Positions 50,951 through 59,991 of a DNA stretch of 64,000 nucleotides are shown in pieces. A program made the translations under genes and the position numbers. The stretch spans positions 1 to 64,000 of the forward strand of contig CALINC010000090.1 in the NCBI GenBank assembly GCA_938045195.1, in the 5' to 3' direction. Source of the DNA: an uncultured Treponema sp. Its GTDB lineage: Bacteria; Spirochaetota; Spirochaetia; Treponematales; Treponemataceae. The notes under the pieces were generated by a model. The model saw only the letters and a program-made list of their open reading frames with translations. It was not told where the DNA came from and searched no databases. Each line of letters begins with the position of its first letter. The first letter of the stretch is position 1.

Positions 50951-52702
50951 ATGGAAATAACTTTTAAAGACCTTGAACTTGATGACATAGTTTTAAAGGC
51001 AATTGAGGCGAAAGGATTTGAAGAACCGACACCCATTCAAATTTTAGCAATACCGCGTCTTCTTTCAGGCGATGCAAATGTAATTGCAAAAGCACGAACC
51101 GGAACAGGAAAAACCGCAGCATTCGGGCTTCCGCTGGTTCAGGAACTACGCTCTGATACGGGAAATGTCCGAGCTTTAATTTTAGTGCCGACGCGTGAAC
51201 TTGCTATGCAGGTTGCAACGGAAGTTGAATCTTTTAGGATAGAAGAATATCCGCGTATTGCAGTTGTCTACGGAGGAGCCCCAATCGGACAGCAGCTACG
51301 CAATTTAAAAAACGGTGTGGAAATTACCGTAGGAACACCGGGACGCGTTATGGATCATATTGAACGCGGTTCACTCAAACTTGAAAATATTGAATATTTT
51401 ATTTTAGACGAAGCCGACGAAATGCTTAATATGGGCTTCATCGATGATATTAAAAATATTTTTGAACACGCAAATCCTGAAGCCCGTGTGTTGATGTTTT
51501 CAGCTACAATGCCCAAACAAATTTTATCAATTGCTTCCGACTTTATGGGAGAATATGAAATTGTTGAAGAGGAAGCACAAGAAGAAACGGCCTCTCTTAC
51601 GGAACAATTTTTTTGGGTAGTCCGCGAGGGAGACAAAACCGAAGCTCTTGTCCGCCTCATCGATACAACTCCCGATTTTTACGGGCTCGTTTTTTGCCAA
51701 ACAAAGGTTGACGCAGATGCCGTCGCAAAAGAACTTGATGAGCGGCACTATGAGGCAGCAGCCTTACACGGAGACATTCCGCAAAGCCAGCGTGAAAAAA
51801 TCCTTGACCGCTTCCGCAGTAAAAAAACAAAAATATTGGTAGCAACCGATGTTGCTGCACGCGGCATAGACATTGAAGGCATTACGCATGTTGTCAATTA
51901 CGCAATACCCTATGACGGACCTACTTACACACACCGCATCGGACGAACAGGAAGAGCGGGAGCCGCAGGAACTGCGGTCAGTTTTATCCGCCCCAGCGAA
52001 ATCAGAAAAGTAGATTATTTAAGAAAACACGCACGCGGCGAACTAAAAGAAGGAAAAATTCCTTCAATAGAAAGCGTTTTAGAAACAAAACGCACCCGCA
52101 TATTAAAAGAAACCGCAGAAAAAATTCAAAAATTAGTTATGGAAGAACAACCGCAGCAGGGCTTCGCCGCCTTTGCAAATAAGCTCACGGAATATGCCGA
52201 CGCACAAACCGTGCTTTCATTTATTCTCCAAATGCAATACGGTAAATTCCTTTCACCGTCGCACTATAAAACAATAAAACCCGTCCGCAGCGAAGGAAAA
52301 ACTTCAAAGCATATTGACAGCGAAAGTGTACGGCTCTACATCGGTATTGGAAGAAAAGACGGCATAACAAAACGAAAGCTCGCGCAGCTGCTAAGTAATA
52401 TGTTGGCAATCCCCGAAAGATTTGTAGATGCAATTGAAGTTATGGATAGATTTTCTCTTGCAACATTGCCTAAAAATGCTGCAAACGATGCGTTAAGGCT
52501 ATGTAAGAAAAAACGAGGCTTACCTCATATCCATATAGACGCGAAAAGCACTCCTTCCGATTTTAAAGGCGAACACAAAGGAGGTTTTAGGGGCAGCAGA
52601 ATGAGAGGCAGCCCGCAGGATTTTTCAAGAGACAGACGCGGCAGAACGGATAGAAAGCGCACAGAAAAAGGCAATGCAGGAAGATACCGAAACAAAAAAT
52701 AG
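50951..52702 (+). CDS. deaD: DEAD-box RNA helicase (DeaD/CsdA-like)
   Basis: 583 residues. Q-motif FEEPTPIQ, motif I ARTGTGKT, DEAD box in ILDEADEML, motif III SATMP, and motif VI YTHRIGRTGRAG. After the helicase core (about 1-380) lies a DbpA/CsdA-type RNA-binding domain (VRLYIGIGRKDGITKRKLAQ) and a basic Arg/Gly tail (FRGSRMRGSPQDFSRDRRGR). Likely unwinds structured mRNA or assembling rRNA, with roles in cold growth and ribosome assembly. No ribosome-binding site at the ATG. Confidence 0.93.
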   Translation: MEITFKDLELDDIVLKAIEAKGFEEPTPIQILAIPRLLSGDANVIAKARTGTGKTAAFGLPLVQELRSDTGNVRALILVPTRELAMQVATEVESFRIEEYPRIAVVYGGAPIGQQLRNLKNGVEITVGTPGRVMDHIERGSLKLENIEYFILDEADEMLNMGFIDDIKNIFEHANPEARVLMFSATMPKQILSIASDFMGEYEIVEEEAQEETASLTEQFFWVVREGDKTEALVRLIDTTPDFYGLVFCQTKVDADAVAKELDERHYEAAALHGDIPQSQREKILDRFRSKKTKILVATDVAARGIDIEGITHVVNYAIPYDGPTYTHRIGRTGRAGAAGTAVSFIRPSEIRKVDYLRKHARGELKEGKIPSIESVLETKRTRILKETAEKIQKLVMEEQPQQGFAAFANKLTEYADAQTVLSFILQMQYGKFLSPSHYKTIKPVRSEGKTSKHIDSESVRLYIGIGRKDGITKRKLAQLLSNMLAIPERFVDAIEVMDRFSLATLPKNAANDALRLCKKKRGLPHIHIDAKSTPSDFKGEHKGGFRGSRMRGSPQDFSRDRRGRTDRKRTEKGNAGRYRNKK

Positions 52703-52791
52703 CACCCCTCTTGACTATAACTTCGTTTTTCAGTATACTATAAGAAATATTTTTTTATATAGTTTAGTACACTTTTTTGGAGAACTTACTC

Positions 52792-53094
52792 TTGAATATG
52801 CCGCAAGAAGGTTTCATAAAAACAGCAGAAAAGCCTATTAACGGATTATCATCCGAACAAAAGGCAAAACTCAACAGAAAGGGCAACGAATTTTTTAATA
52901 ATAATGATATTCAATCGGCCGAAAGAATTTTTATGACAACGGGATATTCCGACGGACTTACAAGAATAGGTGATTATTATATGGTAAATAATAAAAAATT
53001 GCAAGCTCTAAAATTATATCGCCTTGCACACAACACAAGCAAAGAAGATATGATTTTAGATGAACTTGCAGCAATTATAAAATTATTCATATAA
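52792..53094 (+). CDS. Small helical-repeat protein, TPR-like
   Basis: 100 residues from TTG, the start with GGAG 9 nt upstream; an ATG two codons later is an alternative. The sequence LNRKGNEFFNNNDIQSAERI, then GLTRIGDYYMVNNKKLQALK, looks like two TPR-type helical pairs. No signal peptide. It sits in a run with the helicase, a larger TPR protein and rlmN on the same strand, with short gaps. Role unknown; it probably acts as an adaptor. Confidence 0.65.
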   Translation: MNMPQEGFIKTAEKPINGLSSEQKAKLNRKGNEFFNNNDIQSAERIFMTTGYSDGLTRIGDYYMVNNKKLQALKLYRLAHNTSKEDMILDELAAIIKLFI

Positions 53095-53145
53095 AATAAG
53101 CGGTTATAAAATGTTGTAGTTACTTATTTTATATGCGGAGGGCTA

Positions 53146-54333
53146 ATGTCAAACGATTTTGAAATGCCGGATGAAGAGTTAAGCATACCCGATCCTGAAA
53201 AAATGGAAATGCAAGATTCAAACAAAAGTTTATTGGATATTCCCGAAGATGTTGTCCAAACTGAAATAACGGAATTATCAAAGCAGGCATATTCACTTTT
53301 AAAAACCGAGAATATTGCAGAAGCCGTAAATATATTTAATAAAATTTTAAAGCTTGACCCTAAAAATAATTATGCCCTTGTAGGATTGGGAGATGCCGAA
53401 AGAAAACACAATAATTTTGATAAATCTATGTCTTTCTATAAAACATGCCTTAAATATCACCCTACAAACAATTATGCATTATTCGGACTTGCCGACTGTT
53501 ATAAAGCAATGCACCGGTTTAATAAGGCAATAGAAATATGGGAAGAATATATAAAATTCGACGATAAAAACATCACGGTTCTTACCCGTGTTGCAGATGC
53601 CTACAGAAAAAATAAAAATTTTGAACGGGCGGAAGAACTCTATTTAAAAGTTTTAGCAGTATCTCCGAAAAATGCGTATGCGCTTATCGGTTTGGGGCAT
53701 TTAAATTATGACTTTAAAAAATACCGTGAAGCCCTATCCTATTGGGATAAAGTGTTGGAAGCAGGCGGCGAATTGGTAGATATACGGATACTCACATCGA
53801 TAGGTAATTGTTACCGCAAGATGAAATTATTTGACCGTGGTCTTTATTATTTTGAACGCGCTTTAGAGCGCGACCCAAATAACTTTTATGGACTTTTCGG
53901 TTTGGCTGATTGCTATCGCGGCTTAAACCAACACTATAATTCCGTAGTGTATTGGCGGCGTATTCTTGAAATTGATCCGAAAAATAAAGTTATTCTAACC
54001 AGACTAGGCGATGCATACCGCAACATGAACGATTTCGATAAAGCCAAAGACTCTTATCAAAAAGCACTGGATATTGATTTCGACTCTTATGCAATGCTCG
54101 GTCTCGCAATTCTATGCAAATTACAACGTAAATTTGACGAAGCAATTACAACTCTTTTAACTTTAAAAAATTCGGAAGATATGAACTACAGAATATATCT
54201 TGAACTGGCGCAATGTTATGTTGAAAAAAAAGATAAGAAAAAAGCCGTAGAAACGCTTCAAGAATTTCAAAAATCGGGAATTAAAAATCAAACGATAAAC
54301 GATTTGCTGTTAGAACTCACTAAAGATGAATAA
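53146..54333 (+). CDS. Tetratricopeptide-repeat protein
   Basis: 395 residues. An acidic N-terminus of about 40 residues is followed by about nine TPR units from residue 45 on (ALVGLGDAERKHNNFDKSMS, ALFGLADCYKAMHRFNKAIE, VLTRVADAYRKNKNFERAEE, and so on), each near 34 residues. No signal peptide or membrane segment, so cytoplasmic. TPR proteins act as scaffolds. GGAGG precedes the ATG. The last 8 nt overlap rlmN (ATGAATAA), so rlmN is coupled. Confidence 0.88.
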   Translation: MSNDFEMPDEELSIPDPEKMEMQDSNKSLLDIPEDVVQTEITELSKQAYSLLKTENIAEAVNIFNKILKLDPKNNYALVGLGDAERKHNNFDKSMSFYKTCLKYHPTNNYALFGLADCYKAMHRFNKAIEIWEEYIKFDDKNITVLTRVADAYRKNKNFERAEELYLKVLAVSPKNAYALIGLGHLNYDFKKYREALSYWDKVLEAGGELVDIRILTSIGNCYRKMKLFDRGLYYFERALERDPNNFYGLFGLADCYRGLNQHYNSVVYWRRILEIDPKNKVILTRLGDAYRNMNDFDKAKDSYQKALDIDFDSYAMLGLAILCKLQRKFDEAITTLLTLKNSEDMNYRIYLELAQCYVEKKDKKKAVETLQEFQKSGIKNQTINDLLLELTKDE

Positions 54334-55369
54334 TATCGGCACAAAAAACAGTTTTGCTCTTTCGAACTTTTTACCCAAAGAGCTTATAGAATTTTGCGAT
54401 TTAAAACAAAAATTTAGAGCCGTTCAGTTATTCCGCTGGATTGCAGAGGGGGTAAAATCTTTTGATGAAATGACTAATATCTCTTTGCAAGAACGGAAAA
54501 CCTTATCGGAAAATTTTGCATTATATTCTACAAAAGTACATAAAATACTTAAAGATCCCGACGGAACTATAAAACTTGCAATAGAGCTGTATGACGGTGC
54601 AATCGTAGAGACGGTTCTGTTATTCGATAAAGCCGGAAGAAAAACTGCTTGTGTATCGTGCCAAGCGGGATGTCCGCTCAAGTGTGCATTTTGTAAAACC
54701 GGACAATTAGGATTTTTACGGAATCTTTCTACAGGCGAAATTGTAGAAGAATTCCTCCACTTAGAAGCGGAAGCCGGAACACTGGATAATATCGTTTTTA
54801 TGGGTATGGGCGAACCGCTGCTTAACCTATCCGCAATAAAAAAAACTATCGAAATTCTTACCCATCCAAAGGGCAGAAACCTTTCTAAAAGGCGCATTAC
54901 AATTTCGACCGCAGGTATTTGCAAAGGGATTTATGATATAGCAGATTTAGGACTTGATGTGAGGCTTGCCGTTTCGCTTACGGCGGCAAACCAACATTTA
55001 CGAGAACGCCTTATGCCTATCGCGAAAACAAATCCCCTGCCCGACTTAAAAAAAGCCGTATTATATTTTAACTCAAAATCAAATAGAAGGATCACATTTG
55101 AATTAGCCCTTATGAAAGGCGTAAATACTTCCGCCGAAGCCGCCCGAGAAGTAATACGCTTTACAAAAGGAATAAACTGCCATATTAACCTTATCCCATG
55201 GAATCCTGTTGACGGACTTGAATTTAAACCGCCTACGGAAGCCGAAGTAAAAATATTTGCCGCCTATCTGGAAAAAGCCGGTTTAAATATTACAGTCAGA
55301 CAAAAACGCGGGCAAAAGATAGGCGGCGCCTGCGGACAGCTCGGTTCAGCTGCAGCAAAAACAAATTAA
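54326..55369 (+). CDS. rlmN: 23S rRNA/tRNA adenine C2-methyltransferase RlmN
   Basis: 347 residues. Radical-SAM Cys motif CPLKCAFC at about 116-123, the conserved GMGEPLLNL and ITISTAGICKGI, and a C-terminal GGACGQL with the methyl-carrying Cys. It methylates A2503 of 23S rRNA and A37 of some tRNAs. Overlaps the TPR gene by 8 nt and ends 7 bp from the convergent GGDEF/EAL gene. Confidence 0.95.
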   Translation: MNNIGTKNSFALSNFLPKELIEFCDLKQKFRAVQLFRWIAEGVKSFDEMTNISLQERKTLSENFALYSTKVHKILKDPDGTIKLAIELYDGAIVETVLLFDKAGRKTACVSCQAGCPLKCAFCKTGQLGFLRNLSTGEIVEEFLHLEAEAGTLDNIVFMGMGEPLLNLSAIKKTIEILTHPKGRNLSKRRITISTAGICKGIYDIADLGLDVRLAVSLTAANQHLRERLMPIAKTNPLPDLKKAVLYFNSKSNRRITFELALMKGVNTSAEAAREVIRFTKGINCHINLIPWNPVDGLEFKPPTEAEVKIFAAYLEKAGLNITVRQKRGQKIGGACGQLGSAAAKTN

Positions 55370-55376
55370 ACCGCTC

Positions 55377-58300
55377 TTAAATGTTCCCGCCCGAATAACA
55401 ATCCTGCAAGGTCTTTAAGCTGTCTTTTTGAATGGGCTGAACGGTAAACGCCGGTTTTGCAAAAAAATAGCCTTGAAATAAATCCACGCCGAATCTCAGC
55501 AAAACATCTATCTCTTCGATTACCTCAACCCCTTCAGCCAAAACGATAATATCCCGCTTTTTTGCATACGAAATAAGATTTTCAAGAAGATTTTGCTTGT
55601 CCAAACTCTTATGAATATTCCGCACAATAGACATGTCTATTTTAACAAGGTTAGGCGAAAGGAAAACAAGGGAAGAATCATTACTATACCCGCTTCCGAA
55701 ATCGTCTATTGCAATCATCGCATTCCAACTTTGAATTCTTTCACTTTTAACTGCATAGATAGCGGTATTTAAGGGCTCGCTTTCGGTTATTTCCAATACA
55801 ATATTTGAAAGATAGGGTTTATATTTTTCTTCAAATTCATCCAATTTTATAGTACTTAAAATTTGCGAACTGATTGTATTTAAAAATACTTTAGCGGTTT
55901 TAGGAATTTCGCCTTTTTTTACTTTTGACGTAAAAGTTTCCATTGCAGCAAAAATAGAGACTTCTTCAAGCAGATGCAGCTTCGATTGAGCCCGTGCAAG
56001 CCTCAAAATATCTTCGGGGCTTTTAAATTCGCTCATCATTGAACGCATCAGCATTTCATACCCGTAAATCTCTCCTGTAGCGGCAACAACAATGGGCTGC
56101 ATTGCGTACTCTATCAAGTTCTTTTCAAACATCTGATTTAAGGCTTCAGTTCCTCGAATGAGAATATAATTCTTTTTATACATATCGAGGTCAAAATCAT
56201 GAAGCGAACCTTTAAATGAATGTTTAACATCATATATTGCAAAATCGGCATACCGTATTAAATCGGTTTGATTATCTGCATCATAGGGATACCATGATAT
56301 ACCTGCCGAAACTCTCAATCTTGTTTCTTCTCCGTTTGGAAGAATAATCGTCATATTCTGCATTTCTTTCCAAAACGAATTTAATAAAAGCCTAATTTCA
56401 TCTGAGGTTGAAAATCCGTAGAAAAATGTATAAAACTCGTCTCCCGACCTTCTGCACACAAGGCATCTGTCCTGCTGCAGCGAAGATAATTTTTTACCGA
56501 ATATTTGCAGATAAGAATCGCCGTACGTATGCCCGAATGTGTCATTTATATATTTTAAGTTATCCACATCCCACATAACTAATGCGCAAATTCCTAAATA
56601 TTTCTCTTTAAAAACCTTCGTCATTTTTTTATCAAATGCCGTCCGATTGTAAAGTCCCGTAAGGTCATCATAATTCATCTGCATTTCCATGCGGGTTCTG
56701 TCTTCGGTTTCACGCGTAATATCCACAGCTATGCCTAAAAACTTTTCATTTTCTTTCATTCCCGTAAAACGGATCCACCTTACTTTTCCGGGTTCTCCCG
56801 TCGGGATAGCATAAATTGTCATATTTTCTTCTTGACTGTGTATGTAATATTCTAAGTCGGTTAACATTTGATAAAATTCCATATCGTTTAAAAAAGTGTC
56901 GCCCGAATATTTTTGAATATTAAAAAGTTTAAACCAAATAGAATTACAAAAAACCGTACCTAAAATAGTGTTATGCTCAAAAACACCGATAGGAACTTGA
57001 AGTTGTTCAATTATTTTTGAAACTCTCGAAGCTGCATTAAACAGCCCCCTGCTTAAATTTTCTATGGCAAAAAGCAGCGCGTCAAATTCGGTTATATTCA
57101 TTTTTTCTATTTGAAGCGGCTTTGTAATATCGCTGTTTTCAATTTTCAATATAACATTGGTGAGCATATTGGAAATGTGCTTACTTGATAAATAGGCACC
57201 GACATAAAACAAAATACCTGCAACCAAAAGTCCTTGTAAAAATACTTTAATAAGCGTAAATGGAAAAGATAAAATCGTCCTTTCGGCAACTATTCCCATT
57301 AAAACCCATTCTTGGTTTTCATAAAAAGCATTTTTAGGATAGAGTGAAATTTCTTCGATAGCAGTACACTGCCTTGCTCCTAAAAGCATACTATTTTCTA
57401 TCGTATATATATTATCATACTCGGTTTTTACGGTTTCCAACTCAGGAAATTGCGAAGACGTTAAATCGGCTGCTACACCGTTTACGCATATAGGAGTAAA
57501 TTTCATAAGACCGGAATTTTTATTGCGGTATGCAATACAATAAGTTCCTTTATTTTGTTTATACAATTCTTCAAAAGGCAAAAGAGATTTTAAAGCATCG
57601 ATAGATAAGTCTATCCCCAATACGCCGTAAATATTCCCTTCGGAATCTTTAAGCGGAAACGAATATGTTATCACATCGGTATTAGGCTTTAATTTAAAAG
57701 GAAGGCTCCAATAACACAAGTTTGAAGCGGGAGCATACGGCACTAATTTTGCAGCTTCAATAGGACAATGAAAAAAATTGGCTTTAATATCGCTTAATAA
57801 ATTAGGTATTACAAAAAATTGCCGCCAATAAGAATCTAAAACTATATTATAATCTTCCGTAATTTTTTTACTCCCTCGAAAAAGCAGCAGCTCATCATCA
57901 TTTACGGAAGCGGTATCTTTACATGACTTCCTCAAATAAATACCGGGATATAAAACATCAATATTTTCTCCCGACGGCTTAGAAGAATCAAAAACAAAAA
58001 ACACGCCTGTAACTGTACTCCTATTTAAAAAATAAACAAGTTCGGGAAGAATATCTTCATATATTTTTTCTTGTATATCTTCGCGTTTTATAATATCTGC
58101 GGTACGGATATTTTCATTTGCAATAGCTGCGGTAAGTATATCCAAAATTTCACTGCTTAAATCGGATATTTTCAGCCAATCATCAAGAGCCTCATTTTCA
58201 ATATATTGCTTCCGATTAAACACTTTTTCAGCAAGTCTTGAATAAGCATTATCTGCCGATTCGTCAAGAATCCCCGAATTTAAAAACATAAAAATAATAA

Positions 58301-58394
58301 CTGCAATTTGTATTACAAATACAAAAAACATTGGGATTAAAAGACGGGCAAGCATCGAGGTTCTATATTTCGGTATATTTTTCTTTATTCTCAT
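55377..58394 (-). CDS. Membrane cyclic-di-GMP protein: dCache sensor, PAS, GGDEF, EAL
   Basis: 1005 residues. TM1 is near 18-40 and a periplasmic dCache-like sensor runs from about 45 to 360. TM2 is at about 365-390, then a PAS-like region around 460-560, and a GGDEF domain with motif RRSGDEF near 648 (Ser for the first Gly; no RxxD I-site at the usual position). The EAL domain has GYEMLMRS near 778 (EML for EAL), DDFGSGYS near 895 and AEGVEVIEEI, so the main metal-binding acids are kept. Both activities remain possible. The start at 58394 was chosen because the two upstream candidates lie inside the promoter. Confidence 0.9.
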   Translation of the reverse strand: MRIKKNIPKYRTSMLARLLIPMFFVFVIQIAVIIFMFLNSGILDESADNAYSRLAEKVFNRKQYIENEALDDWLKISDLSSEILDILTAAIANENIRTADIIKREDIQEKIYEDILPELVYFLNRSTVTGVFFVFDSSKPSGENIDVLYPGIYLRKSCKDTASVNDDELLLFRGSKKITEDYNIVLDSYWRQFFVIPNLLSDIKANFFHCPIEAAKLVPYAPASNLCYWSLPFKLKPNTDVITYSFPLKDSEGNIYGVLGIDLSIDALKSLLPFEELYKQNKGTYCIAYRNKNSGLMKFTPICVNGVAADLTSSQFPELETVKTEYDNIYTIENSMLLGARQCTAIEEISLYPKNAFYENQEWVLMGIVAERTILSFPFTLIKVFLQGLLVAGILFYVGAYLSSKHISNMLTNVILKIENSDITKPLQIEKMNITEFDALLFAIENLSRGLFNAASRVSKIIEQLQVPIGVFEHNTILGTVFCNSIWFKLFNIQKYSGDTFLNDMEFYQMLTDLEYYIHSQEENMTIYAIPTGEPGKVRWIRFTGMKENEKFLGIAVDITRETEDRTRMEMQMNYDDLTGLYNRTAFDKKMTKVFKEKYLGICALVMWDVDNLKYINDTFGHTYGDSYLQIFGKKLSSLQQDRCLVCRRSGDEFYTFFYGFSTSDEIRLLLNSFWKEMQNMTIILPNGEETRLRVSAGISWYPYDADNQTDLIRYADFAIYDVKHSFKGSLHDFDLDMYKKNYILIRGTEALNQMFEKNLIEYAMQPIVVAATGEIYGYEMLMRSMMSEFKSPEDILRLARAQSKLHLLEEVSIFAAMETFTSKVKKGEIPKTAKVFLNTISSQILSTIKLDEFEEKYKPYLSNIVLEITESEPLNTAIYAVKSERIQSWNAMIAIDDFGSGYSNDSSLVFLSPNLVKIDMSIVRNIHKSLDKQNLLENLISYAKKRDIIVLAEGVEVIEEIDVLLRFGVDLFQGYFFAKPAFTVQPIQKDSLKTLQDCYSGGNI

Positions 58395-58407
58395 TTTAGC
58401 AGAAAGC

Positions 58408-58436
58408 ATAGTATCATATATCACAAAAGATTACAA
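58408..58436 (-). promoter_or_regulatory. Promoter of the GGDEF/EAL gene; very short leader
   Basis: TTGTAA, 17 bp, TACTAT, with TGA before the -10. The predicted start is about 7 nt before the ATG at 58394, with no ribosome-binding site. Confidence 0.55.
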
Positions 58437-58504
58437 GATTTGATTTATACAGATGTTCAAGCAGGAAATTCAATATTATATTGCAAGGCATCAATTTTTA
58501 TATA

Positions 58505-59158
58505 CTACCAAGGTTTGGGAATTTTTATTTTTCCCAAAAAAACAATCCCGCTATATGCCTTACGAAACGCACTGTCCGTACCATAGGCGGCTGCAAAAAC
58601 AGCAACCAATAATTCGCCCGAACTATCCGGCTGGTTTGAAGATTTTACATCTTTATCGCCCTTATTTATCGATGTAAAAGGCATATCGGTAGTCCGCAAC
58701 ACATCCCCCAAGCCGGTAGAATCTATACTCAGCACTGCACTGCTTGAAGCATAGGGGATAAGCCTGAATGTAACAATTCTGTCAACAGTACCTGCTTCGA
58801 TTAAAGGAATACTATTAACATCTTTACATTTTAATGAAAAAAACGATAAAGATGAAAGCAAGTATTCCGCCGCACCGGACGGATTGGTATCATTATATCT
58901 GTTTGCAGCGGCAATCTCCGATTCGCCTTCAGAACTGTTTTCATATATTCTGTAGAAAATTTCAAATCCGCGAAAATAACCCGCCGCATTTGTAGTATTA
59001 GCTACATCAGAGGTTTTAAACTCAAAATATTTAAGAGAGTCGTCGGTATGAGTACTCGGGTCATTTTGATTCCGCGGCGGAATCAGATAAAGTATATCAT
59101 CTATTCCGCACGAAAAAAAAAGAAAAAATAAAGCTAAAAATGCAATCTTTTTTTTCAT
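58505..59158 (-). CDS. Lipoprotein, family not recognised
   Basis: 217 residues. Lipoprotein signal MKKKIAFLALFFLFFSC, acylated Cys at 17. GGAG 6 nt upstream sets the ATG; the longer open frame begins inside intergenic DNA. The mature part is Ser/Asp/Asn-rich (GYFRGFEIFYRIYENSSEGE, DRIVTFRLIPYASSSAVLSI) and probably beta-sandwich. It may follow the TPR/sigma-54 operon, with a 94-bp gap. No function proposed. Confidence 0.72.
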   Translation of the reverse strand: MKKKIAFLALFFLFFSCGIDDILYLIPPRNQNDPSTHTDDSLKYFEFKTSDVANTTNAAGYFRGFEIFYRIYENSSEGESEIAAANRYNDTNPSGAAEYLLSSLSFFSLKCKDVNSIPLIEAGTVDRIVTFRLIPYASSSAVLSIDSTGLGDVLRTTDMPFTSINKGDKDVKSSNQPDSSGELLVAVFAAAYGTDSAFRKAYSGIVFLGKIKIPKPW

Positions 59159-59252
59159 TTCCGGCTCCGCACAAGCAACCTTAAAATAGCACACGCCTAA
59201 AAAACCGAGAAGATTTCAATGTTACCCATTGTATATCTTCAAAATAGACATA

Positions 59253-59990
59253 CTATTCATTTTCTTTTGAAAGAAAAATTATACGTGATTTTGCCAACAA
59301 AGCCCAATCATTTTTTGGGTAAGTTTCCAAGAGCTTATTGTAGGTGTTAACGGCTTTTTCGGTTTGCCCTAAGGCTTCATACACACGTCCTGCATTAAAC
59401 AAAGCACGCGGAACTAAGGGAAAATCCTTTATTGCCGATGCCTTTTCATACAATTCAAGTGCTTTTTCATTATTTGAAAGTTCATCGGCACAAGCCGCAG
59501 CATTAAAATAAGCAAGCCCCGCAGTATAAGCCGACTCAACGGAATGAGCGGCAAGCTCATAATATTTTAAAGCGTCTTCATAAGATTTTCTTTGAAAATA
59601 GATTTCTGCAATTGCCGTGTTTGCCCTAAACGCGGAATATGAAGTGGAGCGTTTAGCTGTAAACGACAAAAGTTTTTCTATTGTCTTATCTTCTTCCGCT
59701 TTTATCGCTTCCGGAACTTCTGCGGTTTTTTCGCTGTCATCAGCCTTTTTGTCATCAGTCTTTTCATCTTCAGCTTTATATTTTGTTTTAAATTCCTCAA
59801 GGTCATAAATAACCCGTTCAACGTCAGCTATGGCCTGTTGTTTCATCTTTGCCGATACTGCATAAACCGTAATGGATGCAAGTACTGCAAGTAAAATACA
59901 TACCAATATAATTAACACCGGTTTTCTGTTTGCAAGTAAAAAATCATTTACTTTTTGTGCCAAGTCTTTATTTTCTTGTTCTAAAGCCAT
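59253..59990 (-). CDS. Membrane-anchored TPR protein (YfgM-like)
   Basis: 245 residues. One membrane segment (VLIILVCILLAVLASITVYA, about 29-48) with a short cytoplasmic N-terminus, an acidic Lys/Asp/Glu-rich stretch, then three or four TPR units (ANTAIAEIYFQRKSYEDALK, AYFNAAACADELSNNEKALE, ALFNAGRVYEALGQTEKAVN). This is the layout of YfgM, an accessory of the Sec translocon, but TPR similarity alone does not prove it. AAGGAG precedes the ATG, which follows the sigma-54 regulator stop by 1 nt, so the two are coupled. Confidence 0.78.
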   Translation of the reverse strand: MALEQENKDLAQKVNDFLLANRKPVLIILVCILLAVLASITVYAVSAKMKQQAIADVERVIYDLEEFKTKYKAEDEKTDDKKADDSEKTAEVPEAIKAEEDKTIEKLLSFTAKRSTSYSAFRANTAIAEIYFQRKSYEDALKYYELAAHSVESAYTAGLAYFNAAACADELSNNEKALELYEKASAIKDFPLVPRALFNAGRVYEALGQTEKAVNTYNKLLETYPKNDWALLAKSRIIFLSKENE

Positions 59991-59991
59991 A

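Noticed and set aside
54424..54924. 166-residue minus-strand ORF inside rlmN
   Set aside because: It lies wholly inside the well-supported rlmN gene and has no homology or ribosome-binding site.
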